Below, in pieces: positions 32,640 through 44,122 of a stretch of 64,000 nucleotides of DNA (its first letter is position 1; every line of letters starts with the position of its first letter). Source of the DNA: Pinus tabuliformis (lineage: Eukaryota; Streptophyta; Pinopsida; Pinales; Pinaceae). The notes under the pieces are model-generated. The model was given only the letters and a program-made list of their open reading frames with translations, searched no databases and was not told the origin of the DNA. Made by a program: the position numbers and the translations under genes. The DNA lies in assembly GCA_031772625.1 (NCBI GenBank), contig CM062819.1, forward strand, positions 1,236,821,897-1,236,885,896, given 5' to 3'.

Positions 32640-32926
32640 GTAGCCTTCTCCAAATGAACTTGCTTGATGATGAGATTTTCTTGATGACTTGTAGCTTGAT
32701 GTAGGTCGCTCTTTGATTTTTTCTTCTTGTATGTGCCTTTATATAAGGCTTTTCTTCTCGTTTTGTAGTCTTCCTTGATGAATAGTAGATAGTTGACCTT
32801 CTTGTCCTTGATGTGATCTAGACTTCTTAGCTTGATGCTTCAACCTTGTAGATGTTCTTGAGATGTCCTTAGATGAGTCACTTTATGAGTGTTCTTGAGA
32901 TGCCCTTTCCTTGATTTGTCACCTTA

Positions 32927-32938
32927 GCTCTGATACCA
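32927..32938 (-). promoter_or_regulatory. Primer-binding site of family C element
   Basis: The minus strand reads TGGTATCAGAGC, the standard initiator-Met site, immediately next to LTR start 32939. Confidence 0.9.
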
Positions 32939-34196
32939 TGTTGAAGAATCGAGGGCAATGGGGTATAGTAGGATTCTTCTAGACTTGATAACAATTTGTG
33001 AAGCACTTTTACAATTTATCTTGTTAGCTTAATCTTCTTCTCTTCTTATTAATGCATGTGTGTTTACTTCATCAAACTGCTACCAAAACACAAGAACACA
33101 AGATGTTGGCTCTCTGCCAGGGCAAAACCTCTCTCTCTTAGAGAGGAAAACCCTTTCGTAATTTCTCTTATTGAAGCTTCTATTGATCAATGCCAAACCC
33201 TAGACCCTTGACAAGAATATCCTCCAAGCACAAGTCAAGTCCTTCCTCCTTCCTGCACTTTGTTTCCCCAGCACTTCGTCCTCCTTCCAGTACTTCGTCC
33301 TCCTCCTTCCAGCACTTCATTCTTCTTTCAACTGTTGATAGTCCTTGGTATACTAGCTCTAGAAGAGACTCCAACCTTTGATCCTTAGTGAGATCCTTTA
33401 CCAATGAAGACACCTTCCTTCTCTTGACCAACCGAGCCTTTTCTTGATGTGAGGTTGCAGACTTGATGTGACAGTATTGCAGTCCTAGTTTCTCGCACGT
33501 GTGAGAGGTTTCCTTGTGTATTGATCCTTTTCTTCTTCACTTGAGAGAGAGTCTTCTTCGCTTAAGTAGGAGGCCTTGTAGGCCTAAGTTTCTAGCCCAA
33601 ACGATGAGAGATGAGCAACTGTGATGTGGCGCTGTAGTGACCGCAAACAACCCTCCTTTCCTCGCATGTGTGACTGCAATTCATCCTAAAAACAGTCCCT
33701 TCAACTTTAGTTATGTCTCCTCCTTCTTCGCTACACTATAGGCTCCTTATCTCGCTTTTCCTTCACTCTTTTCTCGGCTATTTTTCTCCTTGATTTCAGA
33801 GATGTGATAGCTTGTTGTTAGAGGAGTGGACAGCCTCTATATATAGAGGCTTGTCCCTCCTTTAGGCCGACTTGAGGACTGCAGATCGACTTGAGTTTTC
33901 TTCATCATTTTTGCTTCTTTGAAGATGTCGTTGCATGGAGAGGACTTGACTTTGCTTGGAGGGATATATTTTGACTCTTATACCAATATATACATGGTGT
34001 AACATGCCCTTAAGGGTATTCAACATTTTCTTTTGACTTTTGACTTACCTATAGCACTTTGACATGTGCTAGACCTACTTCAATGGGCAAGAAACTCATT
34101 GACAAATATAACAAAAATAAAATTTCTTTTCGTGAATAAATACAAATATCACAAGTACATTTATGAAGACTGAACCTAATTACACTTTCTTCAACA
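32939..34196 (-). repeat. Family C 5' LTR
   Basis: TGTTGAAGAATCG to CTTTCTTCAACA, 1258 bp, an inverted-repeat-bounded LTR. A TATATATAGAGG stretch (33839-33850) has a counterpart in the 3' LTR. Confidence 0.88.
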
Positions 34197-37100
34197 TGCT
34201 AGGTAGTCTAGAGTAGCAAAGGCCTTAAGGGCAGCCAATTCCACATGATCCCAAGCTATACATTACATTTCAGAGAGCATGATGACTTCGCAGATGCAGT
34301 GTTTCCCACTTTTGGCAAAGTGTTGGGCCTTGTGATGACTTGAGTAGTTGATATACATCCCAGAGCACCCTGAGGAGCCAGAATGGTGGGCTTCTCTTCC
34401 CTAGCATGGAGGATTCTTGATGATGTACCAGTGGACCCAGTATGCCCCCAGGCTGACCTTGACACTACCTGATGTGCATGCAATGAGCTAGGGCCTAGAT
34501 GAGGATGGTCATCCTTAGCATGATTGAGGAGGGCTTATTGCACCTAATGGAGCCCTAACGCTAAAGAGAGGAGGCACCACATTGCTCACCTAACACCCTT
34601 GGAGATGACATGTGGCACCCATAACTCGATTTTAGACACTTGTAGTTGCTTTGATGATTGATTTGGGGGTTTTCCTCAAATGGAGGATGATCATGATGCT
34701 TGGAGACATTTTCAGACTTGTCTTTGCCTTGATCGAACATTCAGAACCCTAAAAGGGTATGACATCATCACCATTTTAGGTCTACAGCTCACGCGTGTGG
34801 GCTTATCTTCGCATATTTTGTTGTAAAGTTAGTGGGTTGGCTAGTAAACCAATTTTACTTTATGTCCACTCAAAAATCAAACTTCTGTAGGGGCATTTAG
34901 TTAGAAATTAGAAGAGGTAGAACTCATATAAGTAGAGGACTACCACTCTCATTTTGTTCACCATCACTTGTGGAAACTTGACCTCTCTTAGAAAACTCGA
35001 CCTAGTTATTTGCACTTCGCTACTTTGTGAAGATGTGATCTTACGTGGATTTTTGGCTATTGGAGACTAGCGCTTGTTGTGGAGACGTCATTTTGGGATA
35101 AAGAAGGCTTGCTCTTGGATATCTTGTGAGTACTTTTTGTTGAATATCTTTCATGATGCACGTAATGAGTATTGCTAGGGTTTCTATGTTCCATGTCTAA
35201 ATGCTTATATTTATATGAAATGCTTGGTAAATTTTGCATGCTTTAATTTTGTATCCTTGGACTCCCTAAAGAACCTCCTAGAGAGCTTTTCTCTAGTAAG
35301 TTTATCCCCTCAGTTAACAAGTGAAAACCTAGGGATTTCCCCTTACTCACTTCAAGGGTTTGATATTTCCATGGTCAAAATCCCGAAGACTCCATCACCC
35401 AAGTAGATAGAAGGTGTTGGCTTCCACCTTGGTGATCAAAACTCATTAAACCTTATCTTTCTCTCTCCTAAAATTTTGGCCCTTGAAGGCAAGCCACTAG
35501 GGTTAGGATTTCATGTCCAATTCAACTAGGGATTGGATGTTGAACTAATTTGAGGTCATTTCACCTTGTTGAGCCTTAAAACATCAAAATTTTGCAATTT
35601 GCATGGTTGAAAGTGCTTCCCTAGGGCTGATGTCATCAACCCTAAGTAATTCTAGGGGTTGAAAAAACCCTAATTATGCATTTAAGCTTCAATTAGGGTC
35701 ATTTGAAGGTTTGTTGCTATTGTTGTTTGACCATACAAGCAAACCTTTTCTTTCCTCTTGCATGCCTAATTATGCTATAATTGAAACATATCTTGTAACC
35801 CTACAAGTCTTAACTTATAGGCATCTTCATAGGTACGATATTCCTTATCACAAAGAATTGAGCTTTGTTCCTAGTCTAAGTACATTGATTAAGCCTATCA
35901 AAGTGTTACCTCTGATCCTTTTGACCTAGAATATCATTTAGGTGACATATACTAGGAAGCCTCCCGTGTGGTGGAATTCCACTAAAGAGCAAGAGGTGGA
36001 GTCTTTAGGTGACAGTGGCATCCACCTCATTGTTGTGTCTGCTAGATTTTGAGGCAACAGGGAGCATCCTCCCTATGGAAGACAAATGTGGGACCAAGTT
36101 ACCTTCACCCCCTCAAAACCATCCTTTAATGAAGAGCACTAGCACGCATGAGGTTAAGAGTTGACCTAACCCCTGTTCATACCTCTAAACAAGAAAAAGA
36201 AACCATCTCGTGAGGAGCACCTAACATAAGGGGAAAATAAATGGTCCTAAGCACAATTTTCAAGAAGAAAAGGGATTGTTGAAGGCTTTAGATGTTCCCT
36301 TGGTCCATGTCACGTGAAAAGTTAATTTTTTTGCACATATTTAGAGCCATGTCTCACCTATTTAGAGAATTCCTAAACACATTCACATATCAAATCAAGG
36401 CACTTATATATATTTGGAGGCATATTTCACCTTTGAGAAGGTTGGGGTTAAAAGCACATTGTTCAGGTCAATTTTGTACATGTTGATGAGATCTCCTTGC
36501 ATAGGAAGATTCCATGTGGCAATATGGAGATGGCCAAACCCCTAAATGAGGATAAAAGAGCACAAAAGAGGAGATCCTAGCATGGAAGGATGACATGTGT
36601 CCATGGGGTCACTTTCAAACCTTAAAAAAAAAAAAAAAAATCCCTTTAAAAGAGGAGCACTCCACCTATGACAGAATCTAGATGCCTCTTAATAATATTT
36701 TGATGTAAGGAAGTTAAAAAGAGAACTATAAAAGGATATCTTATTTCATTTGCAAAGGGGAGTTCAAGTGGAGGGAAAAATACCCCAAAAGACTACGTGC
36801 ATTGTTTTTTGTAGGCACGGGAGAAAGGGCTAATGACAGATTTGTGCTCCCATCTTCTTCTTTCTGTCGGTCAAATTGATGTGTAAGGATTGGATTGTAA
36901 ATCTGCTGGTGTAATCCTTTTATGAGCTCTTTTCATTCTCTTGTAGGCTTCTTTCACATCAAGGAGGAGGCTTGATTGTGACCTATTCAGTCCTTTTTGA
37001 CCTCTTGATGTAATCTGATTTATTAATGAAGAAATTGCTGGCTGTTCATTCATCTATAAGGCTGTCCTGCTGTTCTTTTTGCATTGATGGTTGCACGAAA

Positions 37101-37250
37101 TACTTGATGATGTTTATTGGAGGTGGATTTGTACTTTATAAGCATTTCATTCAGCATCTGCATATTAATTGGATTTATCTTATTAGTAAGGTACATTGAG
37201 ATTTTCCTTATTAATGTTATATCCACTCCACTCCAAGTCTCTTTGTCACC
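34197..37250. other. Unassigned repeat-like region
   Basis: No gene is supported. The plus strand near 36723 has an ACTATAAAAGG TATA-like box. Some 300 bases downstream is a stretch (36950-37080) resembling an LTR R region, with TTATTAATGAAGAAATTG and GCTGTTCATTCATC. This may be an LTR remnant, but no partner copy lies in the window. A 17-base A run sits at 36624-36640. The remainder (34200-36700) has only short, stop-rich frames. Confidence 0.4.
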
Positions 37251-37260
37251 TTGCTACCTC

Positions 37261-37299
37261 GACTCCATAGCCCAAAGGATAAGGCACCTGTCCTCTTGA
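37261..37299 (+). pseudogene. Truncated tRNA-Arg-like sequence
   Basis: GACTCCATAGCCCAAAGGAT followed by AAGGCACCTGTCC closely resembles the acceptor 5' strand, D arm and start of the anticodon arm of plant tRNA-Arg, which begins GACTCCRTGGCCCAATGG. A short GAGTTCCACC could be a remnant of the T arm, but some 20 bases between and the acceptor 3' strand are gone. It cannot fold as a tRNA. It may be a decayed gene or the head of a SINE. Confidence 0.4.
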
Positions 37300-38087
37300 G
37301 TTCCACCTTCTTAATATTGTAAAAATCCTAAAAACTACATACTCTACTAATCCAATTTTCAGGTCTATGTTTAATGATGGATCAACAGTTTTATTCAAGG
37401 TTTTCCCCTTGTGCTGGGAAAGAACCATCCTAAAATAAGACGAATAGATGCTGTGTGATAGTAGGAAGCATTCCTAAGTTGCCCTCAGCTTACACTTTGT
37501 TCAGGGACTTGAATATTCTTAAAGTGCAGGTTTGGGAGTCAACGCATCATATATGCATGAGGGTTACTATCTTGACTCAAAGCACCCACCATTCAAAATT
37601 GCTTTTGTTATCAATGTATGGGCATTGCAAGTTTACCGCTCTATTATCCAAGGGGAATACACGTCAACAACCTCATAACATAGAAGACATGTATGAACAA
37701 ACTGATTAATATATTGACAGAATATTGGAGAACAAGATAATTAGGTAGACCTAGCAGGGGTTACCAACATTCAACAATTCAGGGGGTACATGTATATCTG
37801 CTCTTGCCTATTCTACTATAAACACAGACAAACATGGTTATAAATTAACCAAATAGTTGAAACAAATATGTAATTGTATTCTAATATATTTGTATAATCA
37901 TGACAACTATAATGTCTAGAATGGAAAAGGCATTGGAACTAAAGCCCATCTAACCTCGAACCTAAAATACATGTTTTCAATAGATATCAACATTATCAAG
38001 TGGTACATGAAGTTCCTAGGTATCCAACCTAAAAAATCACTAGATAGATAAGACAAGATAAGATAATGCATAAAAGGGGATACTTAC

Positions 38088-38238
38088 AACAATCCGCAGC
38101 CTTTGCTTCCGTTCATTTGCCTGTGCAGATATAAGTTCAATGGCTACAGGGGTACAGTGAACCCCTTCGACAAGTGTGCCTTCACTAATGACCTGCAAAT
38201 GTCTCTTAGTTACTTTCCCCTCGATTGCTGCAACATAC
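38088..38238 (-). CDS. Internal exon of an unidentified host gene
   Basis: A 151-bp minus-strand exon. The acceptor reads ATCATGGTTCAG before GTATGTTGCAGC and the donor reads GATTGTT before GTAAGTATCC, both good plant splice signals. It encodes 50 whole codons plus one leading base, giving intron phase 2 upstream and phase 0 downstream. The peptide begins YVAAIEGKVTKRHLQVISEG and continues TLVEGVHCTPVAIEL, ending in a Lys/Arg-rich RKQRLRIV. I do not recognise the family. It is open, looks like conserved protein, and is unlike the surrounding retroelements. It could be a captured or pseudogene exon, because no neighbouring exon was found. Confidence 0.6.
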
Positions 38239-38307
38239 CTGAACCATGATAACAATGGAGTATATAATCAATAATTGGAACACAACAACTCAAAGATCCG
38301 CGACACA

Positions 38308-38708
38308 TTAGTAAAGTAATATATCAAATACCATTAAGCTATACCCTCCCTCTCTCCCTGATTCGTAATTTTCATGTGAATGCTAAAAATGAAGATCTGT
38401 GGACAGGACTAACATCAGACTAGAGAGAAACCCTGATACAAGCAATAGGATTGTTGAAATCCATGTAGGACAATGCTCTTGAACAAGATAGTGGGTTGAC
38501 ATAGTGTGGATTAGTAAGATAATATATCAAATACCACTAAGCCAGGCCCTCCCTCTCTCCCTGAGTCATTATTTTAATGTGAATGCCAGAAATGAAGATC
38601 TGTAGGTAGGACTTACATCAGACCTAGAGAGAAACCCTGGTACAAGCAATACGGTTGTTAAAACCCATGTAGAACAATGCTCTTTAACAAGAAGGATGGT
38701 GGGTCGAT
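38308..38708. repeat. 203-bp imperfect tandem duplication
   Basis: 38308-38510 and 38511-38708 repeat the same sequence with scattered differences. Shared markers are TAATATATCAAATACCA, CCCTCCCTCTCTCCCTGA, AATGAAGATCTGT and ACAATGCTCTT. It lies just upstream (on the minus strand) of the host exon, in a probable intron. Confidence 0.85.
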
Positions 38709-39369
38709 ATATGCCTCCCTGCAGAGGTAATTGACCATTGAACCTAGAGAAAGATTGCCAATATTTTATAATAAATAAAATTTCCTGCAGGGCATGCTTC
38801 GGGAATCAGCAGTAGGGGAATGGAGTGGTTGTAAGCATCCCACATAACCATAAACAAATTAAGTAGATTAATCGGAAATCCAGCTCTAGATCTTTGTGCT
38901 AATAGAAATTCCAAGATGAATTACCTCTAGGTAGAGTAAAATACAGCCCAATAACAAAGGGATACATGTTAAGCATCGTGTTGATTGTAGCTGAGTAAAA
39001 ATAATTATCTGTGGCACAATTGGTAATTCAGTACCTGGAAGGGTTGTTAAAAGTTTACATCTCTGAATATTAAATGGTTTGTGTATTAGAGGATAGGCTT
39101 TCCTAGTTGAGAAACAGAAACAGAATTGACAATTCTCGACAGTTCTTAGTAACCATCACCTACACTTATGCTCTCTTTGAAGTTGACAGTGCTTGCTCTT
39201 TCTGCTATATCGAAACACCTGAGTGCATGGAGATAATAGGGTCCTAAACTGCAAACATAGAAAATTTGTTTTACCACCTTTATGGAAGTTGCAAGAGAGA
39301 AAAGGATCAAATGCAATCACAAACAACCCCGGAATCAGCATGAACCATAAGCACATCATAAAGAAGAGA

Positions 39370-39657
39370 AGATGAACCCATGAAGATAAGCAAAAGAAAT
39401 AGTCCCTGCAGATTAAAGAATCAACCTTCGATCATTATCTATCAATATGATGAGATGATACAAATGAAAGCTCGGGTTGTGTATTTATACACAACTCAAG
39501 TGAGGAGTCCCCTCAAGAGGAGTTTATGGACCCACAACACAAGCACACACCCAGAGACAATGACTAGGCCGACCTAGTCAAATATATAAAAAAAAATTAC
39601 AATAAAGAAGGTAATTCGCCATAAATGACCACATGTTAAAATTACCATCATTTCAAC
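39370..39657 (-). repeat. LTR-like fragment beside element G
   Basis: Ends CATTTCAACA followed by a CACCCC stretch, like the end of a minus-strand copia LTR and its polypurine tract. It contains TATTTATACACAACTCAAG. Element G begins directly after it. Weak evidence, with no second copy in the window. Confidence 0.35.
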
Positions 39658-39664
39658 ACACCCC

Positions 39665-40732
39665 TGTGAAATTTCCTTAATTGCAGTTACTGGAAATTAT
39701 TCTTCTACCTTATGCAGATTATTTGTCTTCAGAAATTAATTACAGAAAATAATGAATAAAATCACTACTGCAATTTTCACCAATAATAACAGGAACTGAG
39801 AAAATTAATGCACACACAAAATTTAGACACCGATATTTTTGGACAATAGTCCTTGGAAAACCCCCAGTGTGGGGAAAACCAGTTCTGCAGATGAGGGTTT
39901 TATTATTAATAATAATCTTCAACAATTGAGAATTACATAGACTGCTTGCCTCTCACTAGCAAAGCTCCGGGAATAATTTTCCTTCACCTCTACTAGCCAA
40001 ATCAATCTGGAAAATCCTCATCAAATAAACTCAGCCCTTCTCTATGTAACTCGCACCTCCTCCAACAACACGCACTGACAAAACTGGAAATCTGCACCTC
40101 TTCAGGAATTTGCATTGCCTTCAGAAATTCGTTCCAGCACTAATTTCTGCCTCCAGCAAATCACTAGAGCAACTCACACCTCCTCCAGCAACTGGAAATT
40201 GAGCCTAGCAACTCGCATTGGCTAATGCGGCCTCTTTGCAGATGAATTTGGTCTTCATCCTTCAGTCAGAATAATTGGAATCCTCATGAAGAATTTCTCC
40301 AGAAATTCTCTCCTCGATCTTCCTGTTAAAACCCTGTTGTTGGTGTCTTCCATGTTATCACTGCGCCCTTGCTCTCACTGCAAATCATTGTATCTCCAGA
40401 TGCCTCATCGACTTGCTCTTATAATCTCTCATTGATGAATCAACGACCACGATCTAACTCCAATCAATGGAAAAGATCATCTTGACTTCGTCTCATGACT
40501 TTTCTAGAAGTCACTAGAGCAAAATCGATTTTGTCTCAATTCATCTAATTTAATTAACCACTTTTCCTAAGTTAGACTTAGCAAAATAATTAAAAATTGG
40601 ATAATTAATCTAATTAAGACGTTTCCCTTAGAAACTTTTTCTGTGTCTTGGAGATAATTATCCTCATGTATTCCTTAGTCTCATAGATACTAATAGAGAC
40701 TAGAACACCTATCCGAGCTACAAAAACTAACA
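39665..40732 (-). repeat. Family G 3' LTR
   Basis: TGTGAAATTTCC to AAAACTAACA, 1068 bp, followed by a minus-strand polypurine tract GCTAAGAGGGAG (40733-40744). Its central part, GGACAATAGTCC, CAGTGTGGGGAAAACCAG, GCAGATGAGGGTTTTATTATT, parallels the same block in family B LTRs, so G and B are related. Confidence 0.85.
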
Positions 40733-41004
40733 CTCCCTCTTAGCGTGGAAGGTGTTCTCCACTACTCCCGACTTCTCCCTAAAGAAGACAAACTTTGCCT
40801 TACCCAAGGCCTTCATCAGAATACCTACAACCTGTTGATCTGTGGAAACATACTGTACTCGGATTGATCCACATTGTACACAAATTTTTGTGAAGTGGTA
40901 CCTGATGTCGATGTGTTTCGACCTATCATGGAACACTAGATTTTCAAAGAGTTAATGCAACTTTGATTGTCACAATATATATGGATCAAATCCATCCTCT
41001 GACC
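40727..41004 (-). pseudogene. Copia RNase H C-terminus of G
   Basis: The minus strand shows IYCDNQSCIN near 40950-40980, then HDRSKHIDIRYHF near 40890-40930, VQYVSTDQQV near 40830 and AKFVFFREKSGVVE near 40760-40790. This is the standard end of Ty1/copia polyproteins, with the catalytic D of RNase H. It continues in 45238-45340. Fossil. Confidence 0.88.
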
Positions 41005-42129
41005 TATTGATTTCTGGTAGCATCAGATGTGCTCTAAGTCTCAAATTTTGCAGAGAGGCTTAGGCACATGTATTCCAAAGAACCCCGAAAGCGTTTTGGG
41101 AAATTCCACCCAAAAACAGTTGTATTAAAATAGTTAATTATTTTTAAGGGACCGTCTAAACTTAGAAAAATAAAATAATTAAAAGGTATTAATATAAAAT
41201 GTGGATGTAACTTCTAGAAAGAAGACGAGGATCAAGCAAAAATGATTTTATCCATTGATTAGCTTCTAATCTGGGTCGTTGAATATCAACGAGGAGATTA
41301 TTTAAGGAAGCCTGAGGGTTCCTTGGAAGACACACATAGAGTTCAGAAGTTTGATTTTCTGAAGCAGAGCAACTGTCGGGAGAATTTCGATAGTGAGTTG
41401 TTTTAGAGAGGGGCAGAGAGAGTTTTGGCTGGAGGATCTCTCCAGAGCCACGAATACTTAGCGGAGAGGCAGAAAAACACACAGAAGAGGCAGCGTAGAG
41501 GGCAGAGAGTGTGATGCAAAGCTAGGAAGGGCTCACGCACGCCCCACACAGAGCAGCGCAGCAACTTCTAGCGCAGAGGTCCAAATTTGCTGAAGGAGCT
41601 GACGTTTCTAAGCCGGGAGGGCTGGAAAAGGCTCCTGAAGGCAGATCGATTCTCAGTTGGGTTAACGCAATGACGTAGAGGCTGATGCAGGGGTAGTGCA
41701 AAAGTAGTCGGGGAACTCGCAGTTCAGCTGTCGAATCAGCCGGGATCAACAGTGTTGAGTGAGGTAATCTCACCAGTCTTTCTTGCCAAGTGATTTTCTT
41801 TGTAACTGGATTGTCAAAGAGGGCATCCAAAGTTGTATTCAAAATACTTCTGCATAATAATTAAAACCCTTAGATTTGCTGCACCGGTTTTCTAGCATTG
41901 GGCTTTTATGGGGACATTTGTCCAAAAAATACTATCACTTGTGTGTATCTTTCTCTACTGTTTTGTTCTTGTTTAGGGCAAATTAATTAATTAAGTGAAG
42001 GTTGTAGTTGTATTAGCTTTGATATTTGTTGTAGGAAGCAGTAAATAATTTGTTTCAGCAATTAATAAATAGGAAAAGTTAATCAGTTGCTGCAGTAGTA
42101 GATTCAGGTGGGATTCTCGAATTTTCACA
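41005..42129 (+). repeat. B1 5' LTR
   Basis: Ends GAATTTTCACA directly before the primer-binding site and matches 44123-45237. Markers are GCGTTTTGGGAAATTCCA, AGAGAGTTTTGGCTGGA and GGACATTTGTCC. Confidence 0.9.
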
Positions 42130-42990
42130 TGGTATCAGAGCAGTGCAGGTGAAGCAAGAAGAACAGTGCCAGAGAACCTAGTGTTGAGCAGAAGAGGGAG
42201 ATCGAAAAAGTTGCAAGAGGCAGCAGTTTGAAACCCCAGAGGGTTTGCGCAGTCCTAGCCAAAGGGTTGAATTTCGAGGCAGTCTCTCTCTGAGTGAGTC
42301 GACAGAGAGAAGGGCTACCAGATCAAGATCTTGTCGTGGTAGAGGGAGCAGCACTGAAGCCTCAACATGAGGAGAAGCTGGTGGGACGCAGTCTTTTTTG
42401 CAGGTCTTTGTTGGGCAGAAAGACGTCAGAAGAGAAGGAAGAAGCATGGTTGAGGGAATTTCTTCCTTAGAGGACTTCCAGCCAAGGAGTCTGAATTCTC
42501 ACTTGTTGAGCAGCAACGGAGAGGGGCAGATCTACAAGCTCCAGCAGGGAGTGTGTAGGCCAATCTAGTGTTGCACAGAGGAGAGAGGAGTGTCGAAGAA
42601 ACAGTTGCAGTGGCTAGGAGTGCCAGAGACTGAGCAACACAAAGCAAAGTTGGTAGTAGTGCAGATGGCATAGAGTAGTAGTCAGCAGCAGCATAGTAGA
42701 TTCAGAGGGTCAGCGCAGAGACTAGCAGCAGTCGGGCTCCAGCATTCACATGTTGCAGTGCTGTGGCAGTGGCAGTGCCAGCAACAGCACGGATGCAGAA
42801 TTTCAAAGGGAGTTGCAGTATGGATGCAATGTTGATGGTAGCAGGGTCAGCAGCAGTACAGATGCAGCATTTGAGCAGCACTTGATGGACAGCATGTCAA
42901 ACATCAACAATGCAGAGGAGGATGTTATGAAGTCAGTGTGATGCTTCAGATTGAAGGCATTGCTAGAGCACATTCCTCGCTAAGAGGGAG
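42130..42990 (+). other. B1 internal region, gene-less
   Basis: Starts with TGGTATCAGAGC (PBS, 42130-42141) and ends with GCTAAGAGGGAG (polypurine tract). The interior is rich in GCAGCAG and CAGTGGCAGTGCCAGCA trinucleotide-like strings (42680-42870). These resemble the reverse complement of 50100-50480 in element B2. No gag or pol motif is seen. Confidence 0.82.
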
Positions 42991-42999
42991 TGTTGATTT

Positions 43000-44122
43000 T
43001 GTGAAAATTTATGAATCTAACAAACCAGAAATCCTACTGCAGTAAACTGATTTGCATTACCTACTTGTGTTCTTCATTTTAACAAGTTATTTTTAGAAAT
43101 ATTCAGAAAATATTAATGCAAATACACTGCAACCTACACCACTATACAGATCAAGTACTGAAAAATAAATGAGACAACCACACAAAGGACACACTTATTT
43201 TTGGACTAAACGTCCCCAAAAAAACCTAATGTGGGAAAACCAGTGCAGCAGATATGAGGGTTTTATTATTAAGCAGATTTTTGAATACAACTAGGGTGCC
43301 AAATCTGGCTCACCCAACAGAGAATAAACCCAACAGAAGTACCTCTATCCGGAGACAGATATTTTGGTGAATCCAGCAACTGGATGAACAAACCCCACAG
43401 GTGATTGCGCTGTCCCCAGTGCTGTGCAGCGATGGTTGCTCCAAGCTCTGCGCTAGACCTGCGTCACCTCCTCTAGGAGCTGTGTCACCCTCCCAGTGAG
43501 CCTTCCCAACTCTGAAATCAATCTGATGAACTGCTACTTGATCTGCCTCACAAAAACCCCAATGATGCCTCTAAGTGACTACGTCAGCTCCTCTAGCCTC
43601 TGCGTCACCCTTCTGGAGTTGCGTTGTCTCTCCCTGGTGCTGTGCTGCCTCTCTGTTATGTATTCTCGACCTTGGACTGAAGTCCCTCTGCTGAACTTCC
43701 CCTCTCTGCACTAGAAGCTCACTCCAAAATTCTCAGCAAACCATGCCCCAAAATTTCGATTTAGCTCAAGTGTTGCTCTCCTTGTGTGTGTTCTCCAACT
43801 GACCCCAAGCCTTCCTTTATACTTTTCCTGTTGAGAAATCAACAGCCATGATCTAATCTCTAATCAACAGCTAAGATTAAATTAGACTTGATCCTCGTCT
43901 CTTAGAAGCTTCTCACCCATATTTTCATTAATACCCATTAATATTTTAATTTTCTTAAGTTTGGACTTAGGAACCCCATTAAAAATATTAATTATTTTAA
44001 TAAAATACATTTTGGGTAGAATTTCACCAAATGATTTTTGGGTCTTGGAGATCTCATGTGTTCTAGCCCCTCCACAAAATTTCAGAGCTAGAGCACATTC
44101 GATGCTACCCAAAAAATCAACA
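43000..44122 (-). repeat. Solo family B LTR inserted in the B1 3' LTR
   Basis: TGTGAAAATTTATG to AAAAAATCAACA, 1123 bp, in minus orientation, flanked by exact 5-bp duplications GATTT at 42995-42999 and 44123-44127. No internal sequence is attached. It arose by insertion of a full element followed by LTR-LTR recombination, or is a trace of it. Confidence 0.93.

Larger units (their letters stand above)
18664..34196 (-). mobile_element. Family C Ty1/copia element with nested hAT and copia D (fossil)
   Basis: A minus-strand element read as: 3' LTR 18664-19754 (left-truncated), polypurine tract, internal sequence split by a hAT (19784-23328) and by copia D (24443-30890), gag 31751-32639, Met-type primer-binding site 32927-32938, 5' LTR 32939-34196. 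Removing the two insertions leaves only about 3.2 kb of internal sequence, and no RT or integrase could be recognised in it, so pol is missing or badly decayed. The two LTR pieces match closely over 18664-19754 and 33128-34196. It is possible that the two LTRs are from different insertions, but strand, polypurine tract and PBS fit one element. Confidence 0.72.
37300..39369. other. Low-copy host stretch containing one exon
   Basis: The longest part of the window without recognisable retroelement sequence. It contains the exon at 38088-38238 and a tandem duplication, and is otherwise AT-rich with short frames, as in an intron. If so, a host gene lies on the minus strand and its other exons are outside or too short to see. 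Confidence 0.5.

Noticed and set aside
36624-36640. A-run as a LINE or retrogene tail
   Set aside because: No coding sequence upstream and no target duplication around it.
39156-39359. Second host exon on the minus strand
   Set aside because: The frame is short, there is no convincing donor-acceptor pair with matching phase, and no recognisable protein.
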